64,000 nt of DNA from Paragorgia papillata (GCA_035771165.1 JAWNZC010000234.1:3137001-3201000); one strand, 5' to 3'. Positions 21,545 through 33,439 are shown, counted from the stretch's first letter. Translations and numbers: made by a program. The notes: generated by a model from the sequence alone, not told the origin.

Positions 21545-23549
21545 ACGCAGTCTAGAAAGCTACATAAACTTAAGTGCCTCTACCTAAATTCTAGAAGTGT
21601 TTACAACAAGATTCGTAATATCGAAGCCATGGAAAATTCCAACGCACACGACCTTATCGCGATCACTGAAACTTGGTTGAAACCCTCGATAAACGATTGC
21701 GAACTGTTTCAAGGGAATTTATACCAGATTCATCGCAGAGATAGAGGGTGCATGGTGTTCGCGGTGGTGGTCTGATGCTTGCTGTACGACATCCCCTTAC
21801 CTCGACACGAAGACAAGATCTCGAAACAAATTCAGAGCTACTGGTATGCAAAATCAAACCCGAGAATAAGAAGAAGTTTCTATGCGCTGTTTTTTATAGA
21901 CCACCAAATACTGGAGCGGAATACATGAAAGAATTCAAGCTCTTTCTTAATAAGGTATCTTCGTCGCATTTTAGCCAAATTGTTGTTCTTGGGGACTTTA
22001 ATCTACCGGACATCCACTGGACGACTGGGGTCCCGAATAATAACGAACGTCTGTATTTGAATTTTGCTAAAATTATACGTGATAACTTCTTATGGCAGCT
22101 GATTGACGTCCCGACTAGAGATAATAATATCTTGGACCTATTATTCTCACACATCATTAGATATTCATAGCATTTCGGCCAATCCGGTTGCTTGATTTAC
22201 GTCACATGTACTTACCTAGAAACCCAGTCTAAATCAGATAACTAATTAATTCAAGTGGGCAGGGCTTAGAAGATGAGGGAAATTGAGGCGAAAACAATAC
22301 ATATGTTAATTTAAAATTTCATATTTAGAAAACATTTCAAAATACAGTACGCTGTATTTAGAAATCGTTTCCCAATACAGTTTTCTGTCGCTATAGAAAC
22401 CAGTTCCAAATACAAAAGATTCTTTTACCTGACAGCGCTTCACAATATAAGCGACTACATGAGATACATATATTACAAGTAAAATAGACTAACAAGAAAC
22501 CAAACTCACGTTGGTGCAATTTAAGTTATTCGGCGACAGAAAGAAACCTACGAAAAGCGCTAAAACAGTGATGTTTAAACGTCCATCTACCTTTCATAAT
22601 ATTATATAGATATAAAAGTATACAAGACAGTCACCTCACGCTTTGTTTTCTCCGGTATCGACCATTAACATCTTCTGTCTTCTTTAGTCTGTAAAGTTCT
22701 ACATGATTCCAATCGTCATCTATATTTTGATTTCTCTGCTCAATATCAGTTCTGGCGAAATTGATCCTGCTGTTCAAGATAATCTAATGTATGTTATCCA
22801 ATAAATCCAACGTCTTGCGAACCAAAACTCCTGGCTGCTTTAAAACAAAAAATGTCGCTGTCTCTGCAAGCGCTTGACGACCAGTCTGTTGTGATTGCCC
22901 TCATTGCAATGAATATCTAATGATGTGTGAGAAGCTATTTCAAATCCTCGTTAGTGTTTTAGACTTGGTTGCCAAATCCCATGTGCCGTTAACAATAGGA
23001 TTTACAAACCACGTCTAAAACACTAACCCGGATTTGAAATATTACTTAACGAACATTCCTCACAAGATCCGCAATATCCACGTATTTCAGGATATTATTA
23101 AGACAGACCATAAGTTAATCGAATTTTGTCTCGATTTCAATATTGCAAAGAAGCCTAAAATAAACAGACAAGTCTATAATTTAAAGAAAGACGATTTGCA
23201 TAATCTCAAAACAACCTTAACTCATACCCCTTGGGACGTTGACTTTGACGAGAGTAGCATTGATAATAGTTTGCAAAATTGGATGGATTTGTTTCTAACT
23301 ATTGTGGATCAGTATATTCCCAAGGTGAATGTTAAAAACAATTCATGTCCCTGGATTGACAAAGACGTAATTCATGCATTACGTACTAAAGATAAGTTAC
23401 GCAAGACTGCCATAAAAACTGGTCAACAACAGGACATTGATAACTTCAATGCCTCTAATAGAAATACTAAACTCCTACTTGACACCAAATATTATGACTA
23501 TTTAAATAACATTAAGTCGTCCTTGCATTCTAATCCTAAAAAGTTCTGA
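21530..23549 (+). pseudogene. LINE endonuclease domain, interrupted
   Basis: Motifs in order: LYLNSRSVYNK, AITETWL (catalytic Glu), after a +1 shift GGGLMLAV, FYRPPN, VVLGDFN and NILDLL. Then follows an insertion (22,144-23,040), and 'NIPHKIRNIHVFQDIIKTDHK' resumes with the Asp-His pair. The protein would nick target DNA for target-primed reverse transcription. Confidence 0.8.
22144..23040. mobile_element. Two foldback insertions inside the LINE endonuclease
   Basis: First unit: ttctcacacatcattagata at 22,144 is inverted at about 22,909-22,933. Second: atttcaaatcc..gttagtgttttagac at 22,937 is inverted at 23,012-23,040. The pair is flanked by ATTA (22,140-22,143 and 23,041-23,044), and the EN frame is continuous if it is removed. 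Confidence 0.7.
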
Positions 23550-23753
23550 TCCTTTGTTAAAGTCAAAAGCAAAATCACTGTTAATCCGACATTTATAAAG
23601 TCATGTGCGGCTTTCGCTTCCAGTGCTACGGAAAAATCTTGATAAATCCGGAAAAAATCCGGATACGCATGGTTTTAATGCCACATTTTCTGACCCCAGC
23701 ATGGTAACACATTTACCGGATCATGCAGTTAAATGAAATAAACTTAATTATCC

Positions 23754-25123
23754 GTGGAAGAAGTAGAGCCTTGCTTAAAAAGCATAGATCATACTAAAGC
23801 AAGCGGACCTGATCGCATACCCGGACAACTTCTAAAGGTAACTGCTGTTGAGATTGCACCTTCTTTGACGCGTTTGTTTAACTTCACATTGAAACTTGGA
23901 AAAATGCCGCGGCTGTGGAAGCAGGCAGATATCAATCCTATTCACAAAAAGGTAATTCCCATCTTGTTGAAAATTACAGGCCAATATCGCTTCTCTGCAT
24001 TGTTTCGAAAGTCATGGAGAAATGCATCTACGTGTATTGCTACAATTTCATTTCCGCGAGACTTTATGGTTTGCAACACGGCTTTCAACGAGGAAAAAAA
24101 CTGCACAACACAACTTCTACACGTGTACCATAATATTATAGCAGCACTGGATAAAAAAATGGAAATTCATGCAGTTCATCTTGATTTTTCCAAGGCCTTT
24201 GATAAAGTATCCCATAAATTCCTTATATACAAATTGAAACGTCATGCTTTTAGTGGCTTATTATTAAGATGGTTCAATAATTATCTGACCGATAGGACAC
24301 AGAGAGTCGTAATAGACGGTTGTTATTCTGATTGGCTTTCTGTGACTTCAGGAGTTCCTCAAGGATCCATACTGGGCCCCTTTTTTTTCATTATCTTTAT
24401 TAATGATTTACCAGATGTGGTAACTTCTTCTGAAATTGCGCTTTATGCAGATGATTCCAAAATATACAAAGTGGTAATATCTCAGGGCGATAGTTTCGGT
24501 CTACAGGCTGATTTACAACGTGCTTCCCTAAGGGCCGATAATTGGAAGATGGTTTTCAACATTGATAAATGTAAGACTATGTCCATTTCACGTAAGAAGT
24601 CGACAGCGGATGTTACTTATTCTATGGATGGGACAGTTCTTGAAAATGTTAGAACGGTTAAAGACATTGGAATCACTGTTTCCGACAACTTAAATTGGTG
24701 TCAGCACATTTCTAACATTACTTCTAAGGCAAACAAAGTTCTCGGTTTCATCAAAAACGATTATGTAAAGACTTAAAAGATATTAACACAAGGAGAACCT
24801 TGTATTGTTCATTGGTCCTACCGCAGCTTGGGTATAGTTCGCAGTTATGGTCACCAACCCAAATCAATCAAAAACTGCTTCTCGAAAACATAAAACGTCG
24901 GGCAACTAACTTTATCTTAAATTATCCTAAAGACATGACTTATAAACAGAGGTTATCTAAACTCAGTTTACTTCCGCTCGAGTACCGCAGAGATATCTGC
25001 GATTTGTTTTTTTTTCATAAATGTTTACTTGGACAATATAATTTAGATAATTTTGTTCAAAGAAGACATGAGCCTAGATACCCAATTAGGTCGCATGACC
25101 GAAATAACTTTATTGAATTATAA
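23754..25123 (+). pseudogene. LINE reverse transcriptase and C-terminal region
   Basis: RT motifs: TKASGPDRIPGQLLK, YRPISLLCIVSKVME (shifted frame), AVHLDFSKAFDKVSH, SGVPQGSILGP, and LYADDSKIY with the catalytic Asp pair. After a frameshift near 24,770 the post-RT region (YCSLVLPQLGYSSQLW) runs to a stop at about 25,123. No RNase H is seen. Confidence 0.85.
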
Positions 25124-25300
25124 TGTAGGAGTCATTTTTTTATCACTCATAGTTTCCAAGGGTTGCAAGGGCATGGAATTCCCTTCCTAGGGAAATCAAA
25201 GTGATATACACTAATCTAACTTTTAAAAGGGCAATTAGAGCTAATTTTCTAAGAAAGTTTAATAGTTACGAATTACCGACTTGTACATAGATATACACTG

Positions 25301-25421
25301 TGTGCGCGCGGTAGCGTCTCCGGGCGTTTTCGTACTGTTTTAAGTAAATTAGATGATTGTTTTCGATTCCCTTCAGGGCGGTAAGTAGTGCGGGGGCGCT
25401 CGGGGGCGTTGCCGTGTGCAC
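25301..25421 (-). mobile_element. MITE family 'GTGCACACGG', copy in the LINE 3' UTR
   Basis: The ends tgtgcgcgcggtagcgtctc and gttgccgtgtgcac are inverted. The whole matches 49,740-49,857 in the opposite orientation. Confidence 0.65.
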
Positions 25422-25590
25422 ATGGTCATAGTTTGTATGTCTTATCCTAATATTGTATATACTGTAGTTGTATTCTTTTGGTAGTCCATTTCAATTGGGG
25501 CTTTGCCCTGTTGGACCACCTTTCATCAGATTAGGCTTGTATTTGTATATTTGATGATTAAGCTATTAAACTAAACTAACTAACTAACTA

Positions 25591-25670
25591 AACATTTCGA
25601 GCGAAGGCCCTTCGTCAAAAAAAAAGAAACCCATGTTTCTCTATGATGAAGGGCCTTCACTCGAAACGTT
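25591..25670. repeat. Hairpin just 3' of the LINE tail
   Basis: 25,591-25,617 (ttcgagcgaaggcccttcgt) is inverted at 25,644-25,670. It adjoins the right inverted repeat. Confidence 0.85.
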
Positions 25671-25713
25671 CTCTGTTTTGGCAGTATATCAAACCTTACT
25701 ATATTTCGATTGT
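25666..25713. repeat. Right inverted repeat flanking the LINE
   Basis: Inverse of 21,205-21,252. Confidence 0.85.
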
Positions 25714-26244
25714 ACATTAGTGTTCTCCCTTTGTCCAGTAAAATTGTCTGGCATTAAACAGAGTAAAATGATCTGGAGTTAGAGTGAAATTTCCTGAAAT
25801 AAAAGTGGGTTTTGGCTGGCTCAGGTAGGAATAGGTAAAATTATTTTAGGAATGAGTGTATTTATTGATTAACTTAATGGAGTTATGCTAGTACTCCAAG
25901 CCAAAGAGTTAACATGCATGCTCACTACTTTCCCATTTCTACCTCAGGACCGATAAAAAATGACCCTGTATTTTATTTTGTAAATGCTGCAGACTTTTGA
26001 CAATGTTCAATGCCAGATGACTTCACTCACCGAAGGAGACCATTCAGCCAGTCTAGGCAGCTATATATTTCTACTATTACAATTTTGTTAAAAACAAGAC
26101 CCAAGCCTGTATCTCCAGCTTGCCATGACACAAGTATGGTCTGACCGACAAGGTGGCATTTCAACACACAGAGATCATGAGCTAGAGTTACAAATGTTCA
26201 ATGGACATAAAATTAGTAGAGCTATAAAAAAGTGAGTCACCCAC

Positions 26245-26381
26245 CTGACAATCTTATCTCTACTAGATAGGTTTGCATTTAGAAGATTTCCACGAAAACA
26301 AATTCCTTGGAGGATATCCAGTGATGTGTCAGTGCCTGTGTCAAGTGTCTGAACTTCTTTGTCTGTCTCACATGTTTGTAA
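26245..26381 (-). CDS. HECT gene exon 3
   Basis: Acceptor ttctcctacag|TTAC, donor GTCAG|GTGGGT. 45 codons, open (LQTCETDKEVQTLDTG..), phase 0 to 2. Confidence 0.8.
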
Positions 26382-26705
26382 CTGTAGGAGAAAAATGACT
26401 TTCATACAAATCAGAAGTCAAAAACATGTTTCAAAACTTTAGTTCTCCAAACTCCAAATTTTAATAATAGTTTAAAATTATTATACTGTACGATCTAAAA
26501 ATCCTTTTGCAGCTACTGTATTAACATAAACCATTAAATATTATTATTATGGTTTACAACTTTTATCCAACCTCTAACATCTTTATAAGTTCTGTCCTGC
26601 CAGTCTTTTAATTTAAACCAACTGATGTTTATGGTTGTCAGTTGATTCACCATTGCCAAATAAAGCATGTAATTAAATTAGGCAATACGTTTGTTTAAAT
26701 GTTAC

Positions 26706-26956
26706 CTGTTTTACAAAATCTTTAATCTTTCCTGGTGAAATATCCTCAATAGTGACTGTATTAATGATGCCTTGGTCCCCAGATACAAGATATTCATAAA
26801 CCTAGGAAGCAAGACACTTGGGTGCAGGTCCACCTTGTAACAGTGATGCTGCCATCAGGTTTCCAGCATAAAAAAAATCATTTTCTGCGATGGCAGAAGG
26901 ACTTATTACAGGTAGTCCATCAGGAAATAGTCTGCAATGAATTTGCCTCATAACGT
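26706..26956 (-). CDS. HECT gene exon 2
   Basis: Acceptor tatgtatcag|AC, donor AAACAG|GTAAC. It encodes 'VMRQIHCRLFPDG..' and 'AGNLMAASLLQGGPAPKC', the HECT N-lobe, with one in-frame TAG. Confidence 0.8.
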
Positions 26957-27828
26957 CTGATACATACATAAAATAAATTAATTATAAAAAAAAAATTAAT
27001 TTCTTTTTTTATTATTAAAAATATGGCCAGATGATCTATTATTTTACTGTACAAAAAAATAATAAGATATATAATAACACTAAGTTACAGATGACACTTG
27101 TACAGCATACTTTGTGGTTGACTAGGGTGGGGGGAGGTGGTAGTGGTCGACATTTAGAGGCTATTCTATTCTTACAGTATAACATAGATCCCATTTGTAT
27201 TTTGCACCTTCTTAACTATCCTTTTTCGTGCCTAGCTTTTTAATAAAGAATACCCCAGCAAAAAGACATTTAATTTCTCCAAAAAGTGTTAGCATAATGT
27301 ATTTAATAAATTAAAGTATAATTATAGTTATAAGATGTACATGTTACGCATATTTTAAGTTTATTTTCCTGTATTCTTCATGATTTAAATGAGGTTATGC
27401 AATAACTAAGGTTAACACTAAGTGAACTGCGTGTGCTCAGTGTGCTCAGTGTCATCAGATGATCGGTGGACAAGCACCATGTGGTAAGGTCAATCATTAG
27501 TGCAAGACCCTAGCCAGTGCAGGACACAGTTTTGTCAGGAGAGTAGCAAAGTTGTGGGAATTGCACATTTCATACAATAATTTCCTCCAAGTTCACTTGG
27601 TGTGATACTGTAGGTGCAGTTCTACGACAGAGTTTGGTGGTTGGATTAAGATCAGTTTGTATCATCTTAACCTGAATCCAAGTAACAACATTATTGGTGT
27701 TAGTCGTGAGAACCGTGTTATAAGACCTGCACCTAACCTTCCACAATAAGAAGTAGAGTGTACTGCATGTAAGGCATCATTCTTAAAATACCTGGATACT
27801 AGCTTTTTCACTTTAGCGGCTATTACCC

Positions 27829-28067
27829 GGCCTATGCAAGCAATGAAATCAATAATTGATAGAAATCAATATCAATCAATAACAATCGATATCAATTAAT
27901 TGATTGATATTGATAATTGATGAACAATCGATGAAGGAATTTTTTAGTGACTATTGATTGGTCATTGATTGGCAATACTAATTGATATTAATTAGATAAT
28001 TGTTATCGAGTGATATTGATTTATTGATTGGCTTTCCAATCATCGATTGTCATCAATTGCATAGGCC
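27829..28067. mobile_element. (ATTGAT)-rich foldback element in HECT intron 1
   Basis: The ends ggcctatgcaa are inverted, and the interior is built from attgat/atcaat hexamers. It ends 33 bp before the exon 1 donor. Confidence 0.7.
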
Positions 28068-28100
28068 ATGGCTATAATAGTCAGAGATTTGAGAGCTTAC

Positions 28101-29434
28101 CTGTCAGAAATTCTATTCTTGGCCCACCAGTGTCAATAGCTGGTTCTCCAATGAAAGTCACTTTCAAAGAGTTTTCTGGTTTGTGCCACGGACACTTTCT
28201 CCTGCTATCCACATAATCTTCAAACAACCTTCCACGACGGACGGACGTTGATTCGGGTAACAGCTGGGCCAAGGTGACCGGTCAGGTTTTATAAGATTTC
28301 CTTGATGCTGATTGCTTCTGCTTTCTCAATACGTCCTGTGGATGTAGATGGTGTCGTCTGCTCCTCTGTTTCTGGCTTATTAGATTCAGGCTCACTAGTG
28401 TATTCAAATTCTGAATCGTTTATTATTTCAATGAAAGCCTTCACGTTTTCACTTTCGGCGCATAAGTCCGCGTGGTCCTCGATGACATCGGTTGAGTAAA
28501 ACCCTTCACAGGTTGGGCATTTTACTAGTTCGTTACTTGCGACGGCTTTGGATACAAATGATAACACCTTGCCCTCATGCTCAATATTGTAGACTGGCTC
28601 TTCGCGAAGTTGGTTTGTGGTAGTTTCGCGCGAGGTTTCGTGCCTTTCGGCCACAGAACTTTCGCCGTTCATAAAATCATCCGGACGATTGCTGGTTAAG
28701 TACGTAGACTCTTCCTCCAGGTTCTTATCAGAGACTGTACAAAGGAATAGAGTTATGCGTTTGTACGGTTTCCCAACATCGTCTTTGTAAGCTTTCAGAC
28801 TGAAAAACTCACGTTTTCCCCCAGGAAGAAACAAAGCATCTGACCCATTAGGAAGGAGAACCCTGAAATCTTCTTCGTCACACTGTTGGGCAAAATGCCT
28901 ATCATGGGCCTTTCTTTTTGCTATTGCCTTGGCCAGTATACCAGCACACGTACTGGTTTTATCAACCACAAGTGGGAGGTTTTTACCCCATATTGGTCGT
29001 AAACAATTTTGGGACGAATCGAACTTCATCATTCCGATGTTAATGGTGGCTTCTTTGGGTTCCTCACGCTTAACCTTTTTGACCCCGGCTGGTCGAAAGT
29101 TTGATCGTCTTCTCTCTTCTGCTTTTACTTGAAATTGTTGAAATGTAATATTTTGGTTTCTTGACTGCTGGTTTCCCGAAGTGTTGGTTGTTCGTGGAAC
29201 TGCAGTTCCCTGAGAAGGGCATGAAGTTGACGAAGAGCTCACATTCGGTCTCGAGGCTTTCGAAGACTAAGGTATCGAGTTTATTTCTCTTCCACGTTGA
29301 GCCACGCTACCCGAATTAATAAATTGCTTCCCACAGCTCATACAAAAGTTTACATTGTTGCTATCTTCAGTCTTTGTACCGCATTGAATGCAGTATATAT
29401 AAGAACTCGGAGAACGTGTTTGTTTTGACTCCAT
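28101..29434 (-). CDS. HECT gene exon 1 (zinc ribbon, UBZ finger, start of HECT)
   Basis: The start is the ATG at 29,434 (MESKQTRSPSS), the first Met before the zinc ribbon. The zinc-ribbon part and the next 317 codons are in one frame, broken by a single TAG. HECT text (VRRGRLFEDYVDSRRKCPW) is in the +1 frame after a TAA. The donor is CTGACAG|GTAAGC. Confidence 0.75.
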
Positions 29435-29520
29435 GAATATGCATTCACTATTATTAATGAAGATCTGAGCTCTGACGTCACGTATGTAAATATAACGTAT
29501 GAGGATTGGGTGTGAGTTTA

Positions 29521-29575
29521 ACATCCGAACATCCGGGAATTTGTGTCCCAACATTAAAATGTTGTGTCCCAACCA
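29521..29575 (-). promoter_or_regulatory. Array-type 5' module upstream of the HECT gene
   Basis: Read toward the gene: ttttaatgttgggacac, then aaattcccggatgttcggat, about 90 bp before the HECT ATG. The same unit order precedes the integrase gene at about 15,780-15,905. A shared promoter or element end is inferred. Confidence 0.55.
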
Positions 29576-29576
29576 C

Positions 29577-29690
29577 TGACCTATATATATATATATATAT
29601 ATATAACTGGCCAAAAATGTGTCCATATTTTCACTTTCAAAATGGCGGCATTTATGGGTCCTTCTGCTAATGGTAGCGACCACTGACATG
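29577..29690 (+). repeat. Dispersed repeat 'M' (copy 2) with (TA)n
   Basis: gacctatatata..taactgg, then aaaatggcggcatttatggg. It abuts the array as copy 3 does at the right end of the 31-kb element. Confidence 0.75.
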
Positions 29691-29786
29691 TACTTATCGC
29701 AGGAAAAAATAATATTTATGTATATGTAAATAAAAAATAATATTTATGCATATGTAAATACAAAGCGATTTTCTTACTTTATTAAT

Positions 29787-29884
29787 AACTCGTTCCTGTC
29801 CGAGGACTTCCCCAAGAGGTGAATAAAATCGTCTGGCGTTAGCCAGAATAAAATACTAAAGACCAATTCGGACAGGAAAGAGTT
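29787..29884. mobile_element. 98-bp MITE, copy 1
   Basis: Ends aactcgttcctgtccga and, inverted, aactctttcctgtccga, with TA on each side. Copies at 34,911 and 36,899. Confidence 0.85.
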
Positions 29885-29892
29885 AGAGAGCT

Positions 29893-30149
29893 ACAATCAG
29901 TGACAAAAGTGTTGGGACACTTCAACCTAAAGGACAATATTTTCCGCTCCAAGTATCCCCCAGCCCCCCTGTTCAATGTTGGTGACTGTTTAGGCATTCG
30001 TGTCAACGTTCACTGAGTTCCTTAATTTAAATTCAACATTGAATAGGGAGGGGGAGGGAGGGATATAATTTACTACCAAAATAATTGAAAGAAATATTAA
30101 GTAAGTACCAACAATGCGAGATGTCCCAAGGTATTTTGTCACTGATTGT
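29893..30149. mobile_element. Tc1-like MITE, copy 1
   Basis: TIRs acaatcagtgacaaaa plus ttgggaca, 257 bp. Almost identical to 34,642-34,899. Confidence 0.85.
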
Positions 30150-30289
30150 CTGAAAATCTATTTTCTTTATATTGTAAAAAATGCCGTTACAGCCAACTTA
30201 GGAGCGTACTTTAAAGCCAAGAAAGCTAAAGCAATGTTATAGTAGACTAAATAAACTATTTCTGTGCAAAATTCAGTAAGGAAATATAG

Positions 30290-33200
30290 AATAGAATAGA
30301 ATAGAATGAACTTTATTTAAAGAAGGTATAAAAAACATCTTTACATAAGTATTCTGCCAGATGGCCTTCATTAATTGTGAAATTGATTAATGATCAAATT
30401 AACACGCTCTTGTATAATTATTGAGTACAAGTGCATGTTAATTTGTATCTACAGTTTATACATGCAAAATCCTCTAAATGGGCTACATTATAATTTTGTT
30501 CCAAATAGAAATTTTTTAATGTATTTTTTAAAGTTAAGAATAGAAGTATTTTCAATATTTTTAAGGAAGTTGGGCAGAGAATTGAACAACATAGCCCCAC
30601 TATACGAAATCTTTGTTTTCCCTATCTCACTGTGCACTTTTGGAAGTTTTAAGTCGGTTAATGACGATCTTGTATTTATACTGTGTGCATCATTAACAAA
30701 CTGAAATAAATTGTAAAGATATGTTGGAGCCTTATTCTTTAAAACACTAAATACCAGAAGAAGTTTTCTCATCTTAATTAAATTGTGAATTGGAATCCAA
30801 TCAAGTTTCTGGAATAAATCAACTGACGGACTCTCAGTGGTCGCTTCAAGTATAATACGCGCTGATCTCTTTTGTAGTTTCAAGAGATCATTAAGTCTTT
30901 CGTTGGTTGCATTGCCCCAAATAGTGCAACAGTAAAGTAGATGAGGATAGATTAGAGAATTATAAAACATTATGCGAGAGGGAAACGGTAGGTTTTGTCT
31001 TATTCTTTTTAATAAAAATAACCGTTTATTAACAGTTTGGTATACGGCTTTAATTTGCTCATCCCATAAGAGTAGATCATCAAAATGGACACCTAGAAGT
31101 TTTACTATTTTTACCTCTTCAATCGTTACATTATCTACTTTGACTTCCAAGTTATCTAAGGCATGGAATTTTCGTCCGGAAAATATTTTCATACTTTTAG
31201 TTTTCTTAGTATTTAGGCACATTAGATTAGTGTTGACCCAGTTTAGCACTTGTCTGATGCCAATGTTCAATTTGAGGTTTAGATCTATTCTTGTTTGACT
31301 TGAAGTAAGCAATGTAGAGTCGTCCGCAAATATAAAAGGAGTTGTTGTAATTTGTTGGAGCTCAAGAGGAAGATCATTAATATAAATGATGAATAAAAGC
31401 GGTCCTAAGATAGATCCTTGAGGAACACCATAATATATAGGCAGTGAATCTTAAAGAGAGGTTTTAAATTTGACTCTTTGAGAACGGTTTGATAGGTATG
31501 ATTTAAACCACTTTACTGTATCCGTGTTAAAATGATATAATTCAAGTTTTTTTAACAGAATGTTGTGATCAATTATGTCCAATTATGTCGAACGCTTTTG
31601 AAAAATCAAGAAGCGTTAATCATTTATTTCACCATTATCAATTGATGATGAAATCATGTCATGTAAAGATGTTAATAACGTTTCACATGAGTGATTCATT
31701 CTGAAGCCATGTTGATATTTAGTTAATAGTCCATGGCATTGCAGGAAATTGAACGAATTATTATAGACATGTCTTTCCAATATTTTAGAAACAATAGAAA
31801 GTATGGAGAGAGGTCTAGGATTAGATCTTTCAGATGTCACTTCCTCTTTTGCTTTGGGAATTCACTGTTAGTAATGCTGATGTTGCATAGCTTAGTTATT
31901 GATTTATATATTGCCGGAGTTGCCATTCTTAGGGAAAATGCATCAATACTGTCAAGGCCAGTGGCCTTATTGACACTGAGATTAATTAAAAGTTCACGTG
32001 TATTTTCTTCAGTTATACAAGGTATGCTGAAACTGATATTGTTATGTATTTTTTATTCAATATATATTTGCAGTTTCGTATAGTCTATCTGGAGGTTGGA
32101 GGGTATTTTGTCCCTTGTTTCTTTGATAACATCGATGAAGTAGTTGTTAAAAATGTTGCTAATTGCATGGTGATCAGTGTATTTTACATCATCAATAATT
32201 AGAAATTCTGTTGTCGCATCTTTATGTATTGATGCAGTTTCCCTAAAGATTTTCAAAAGCAACTTGGGTTTTGTGATATTTTCGTTTAGTAGTTTAGTGT
32301 AATAAGTCTCTTTTGATTCACGAATTTTTTCCACAACTTTGTTTCTATATAAAACCCAATCATCCTGAAGATTTGTTTGCTTAGCTTGATTTAAATATGT
32401 CTCACGTAGTTTTATATTTTTTCTTATATCTGTAGTTAGCCATCCTGGGAGGCGTTTTGATTTAACTCTTCTTTTTATTAACGGAGCATGCTTATTTAAA
32501 GTGGTTAAGTACATCCCACTCCACATATCAAGATATACACTGGGGTCATTAATAGTATCAAGAAGATGCCATTGTAAATTATTTAGTTCTTCAATGAATT
32601 GATTACTATTTAAGTTCTTTTTATTTCGATATACTATTGTTTCGTGCTTTTTTGCCTTAATTTTGCGAGTAATAAAAACCGGGTAATGGTCACTTACACC
32701 AACCTCTATTACTCCTGATTTCAAAACAAATTGAGGATGTGTTGTGTATATATGATCAATAATAGTATTTGATGCTGGCCTGGTAACTTTGTCTATTAGT
32801 TGCTCACATTGGTAAGACGTCGTAATAAGTTTTAGGGGTCTATAGTGACTTCGATTTAGTACATTTACATTGAAGTCTCCAAGTATAATTACTTCTTAAA
32901 CTTCGTTTTCCAAGTTTATTATCATATTCTTAAACTCATCCCTCCATCGCACAGAGTTGGATGGAGGATGATAAAGAAAACAAATTAGGATGGGCGATGA
33001 TATGTGGAATGAGATTTCAATGCAGATAGTTTCCATTAAAGTATTATCGAAGTTTTCAAGATCTGCCCTACGGTTAAAGTTAATTGAGTTTGGAACGTAA
33101 GCCAGAATTCCACCTCCACCAGAGTAAGATCTATCTTTCCTAACACAAGTAAAATTATCTAGTTTTATTTCATCATCTGACCATGTGTTATTTAGGTGAG

Positions 33201-33410
33201 TTTCAGTAATTCCAAAAATAATGTTATTCTTATGGCGGGTCTCATTGATGTCAGTAATCATAATTTTGATTTGATCTAGTTTGTTTGTAATTGCTTGGAT
33301 GTTTAAGTGCATCACAGTGAGACCTTTTTTTGGTATATTATCGTAAATTGAGGATTTTTCATTACTGATAGAATTAGGATCATTATTATTACTACTGATA
33401 TTCAATAGTC
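30290..33410 (-). mobile_element. Second non-LTR retrotransposon (EN-RT)
   Basis: Minus strand, 33,405 to 30,290. Endonuclease motifs: HLNIQAITNKL, GITETHL, GGGGILAYV, IILGDFN, VSDHYPV. RT motifs: RPLSILSIVSKILE, QHGFRMNHSCET, GVPQGSILGP, and FADDST (Phe for the usual Tyr before the Asp pair). The post-RT region ends at 30,488. The 3' end has a short (ATTCT)n tail near 30,290-30,310, as in CR1/Jockey-type elements. In-frame stops at about 32,896, 32,055, 31,600 and 31,445 inactivate it. Confidence 0.85.
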
Positions 33411-33439
33411 AAAATGGTCCCCCGTTGTGCGTCTGTTCT

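Larger units (their letters stand above)
21345..25592 (+). mobile_element. Non-LTR retrotransposon (CR1/L2-like EN-RT) in HECT intron 3
   Basis: Plus-strand order: 2A-like motif, AP endonuclease, linker, reverse transcriptase, post-RT region, 3' UTR, then a tail of repeated 'ctaa' at about 25,570-25,592. Frameshifts at about 21,770, 23,545-23,750, 23,955 and 24,770, and an insertion in the EN domain, make it inactive. Confidence 0.85.
19164..29434 (-). pseudogene. HECT-type E3 ubiquitin ligase (G2E3-like) with N-terminal zinc ribbon and UBZ finger; five exons
   Basis: Exons: 29434-28101, 26956-26706, 26381-26245, 21075-20798, 19414-19164. All introns are GT..AG and phases agree throughout. 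Order: zinc ribbon (YCIQCG..NFCMSCG), a disordered region, a possible ubiquitin-like segment, a Rad18/UBZ4-type finger (CPTCEGFYSTDVIEDHADLC), then a HECT domain from 'LKVTFIGEPAIDTGG' to the last exon, with catalytic Cys in 'RPTASTCSLVLKIP'. HECT ligases take ubiquitin on this Cys and pass it to substrates. Disruptions: an in-frame TAG at about 29,270 after NSIP, a stop and +1 shift near 28,290 before HECT, and a TAG at about 26,793 (LAS*VYEY). The splice sites and HECT sequence are otherwise well kept, so inactivation is recent or some stops are bypassed. It lies inside the 31-kb element and shares its upstream repeat with the integrase gene. Confidence 0.75.

Noticed and set aside
26780..26806. 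TCTTGCTTCCTAG as a splice acceptor instead of a stop in HECT exon 2
   Set aside because: The only nearby donor would leave an intron under 40 bp, and the frame is the same on both sides. A nonsense change fits better.
28929..29132. ORF on the plus strand of HECT exon 1
   Set aside because: Antisense shadow of the well-supported exon.
29266..29310. A 44-bp intron removing the TAG in HECT exon 1
   Set aside because: Too short for a normal spliceosomal intron, and the same frame continues across the TAG.
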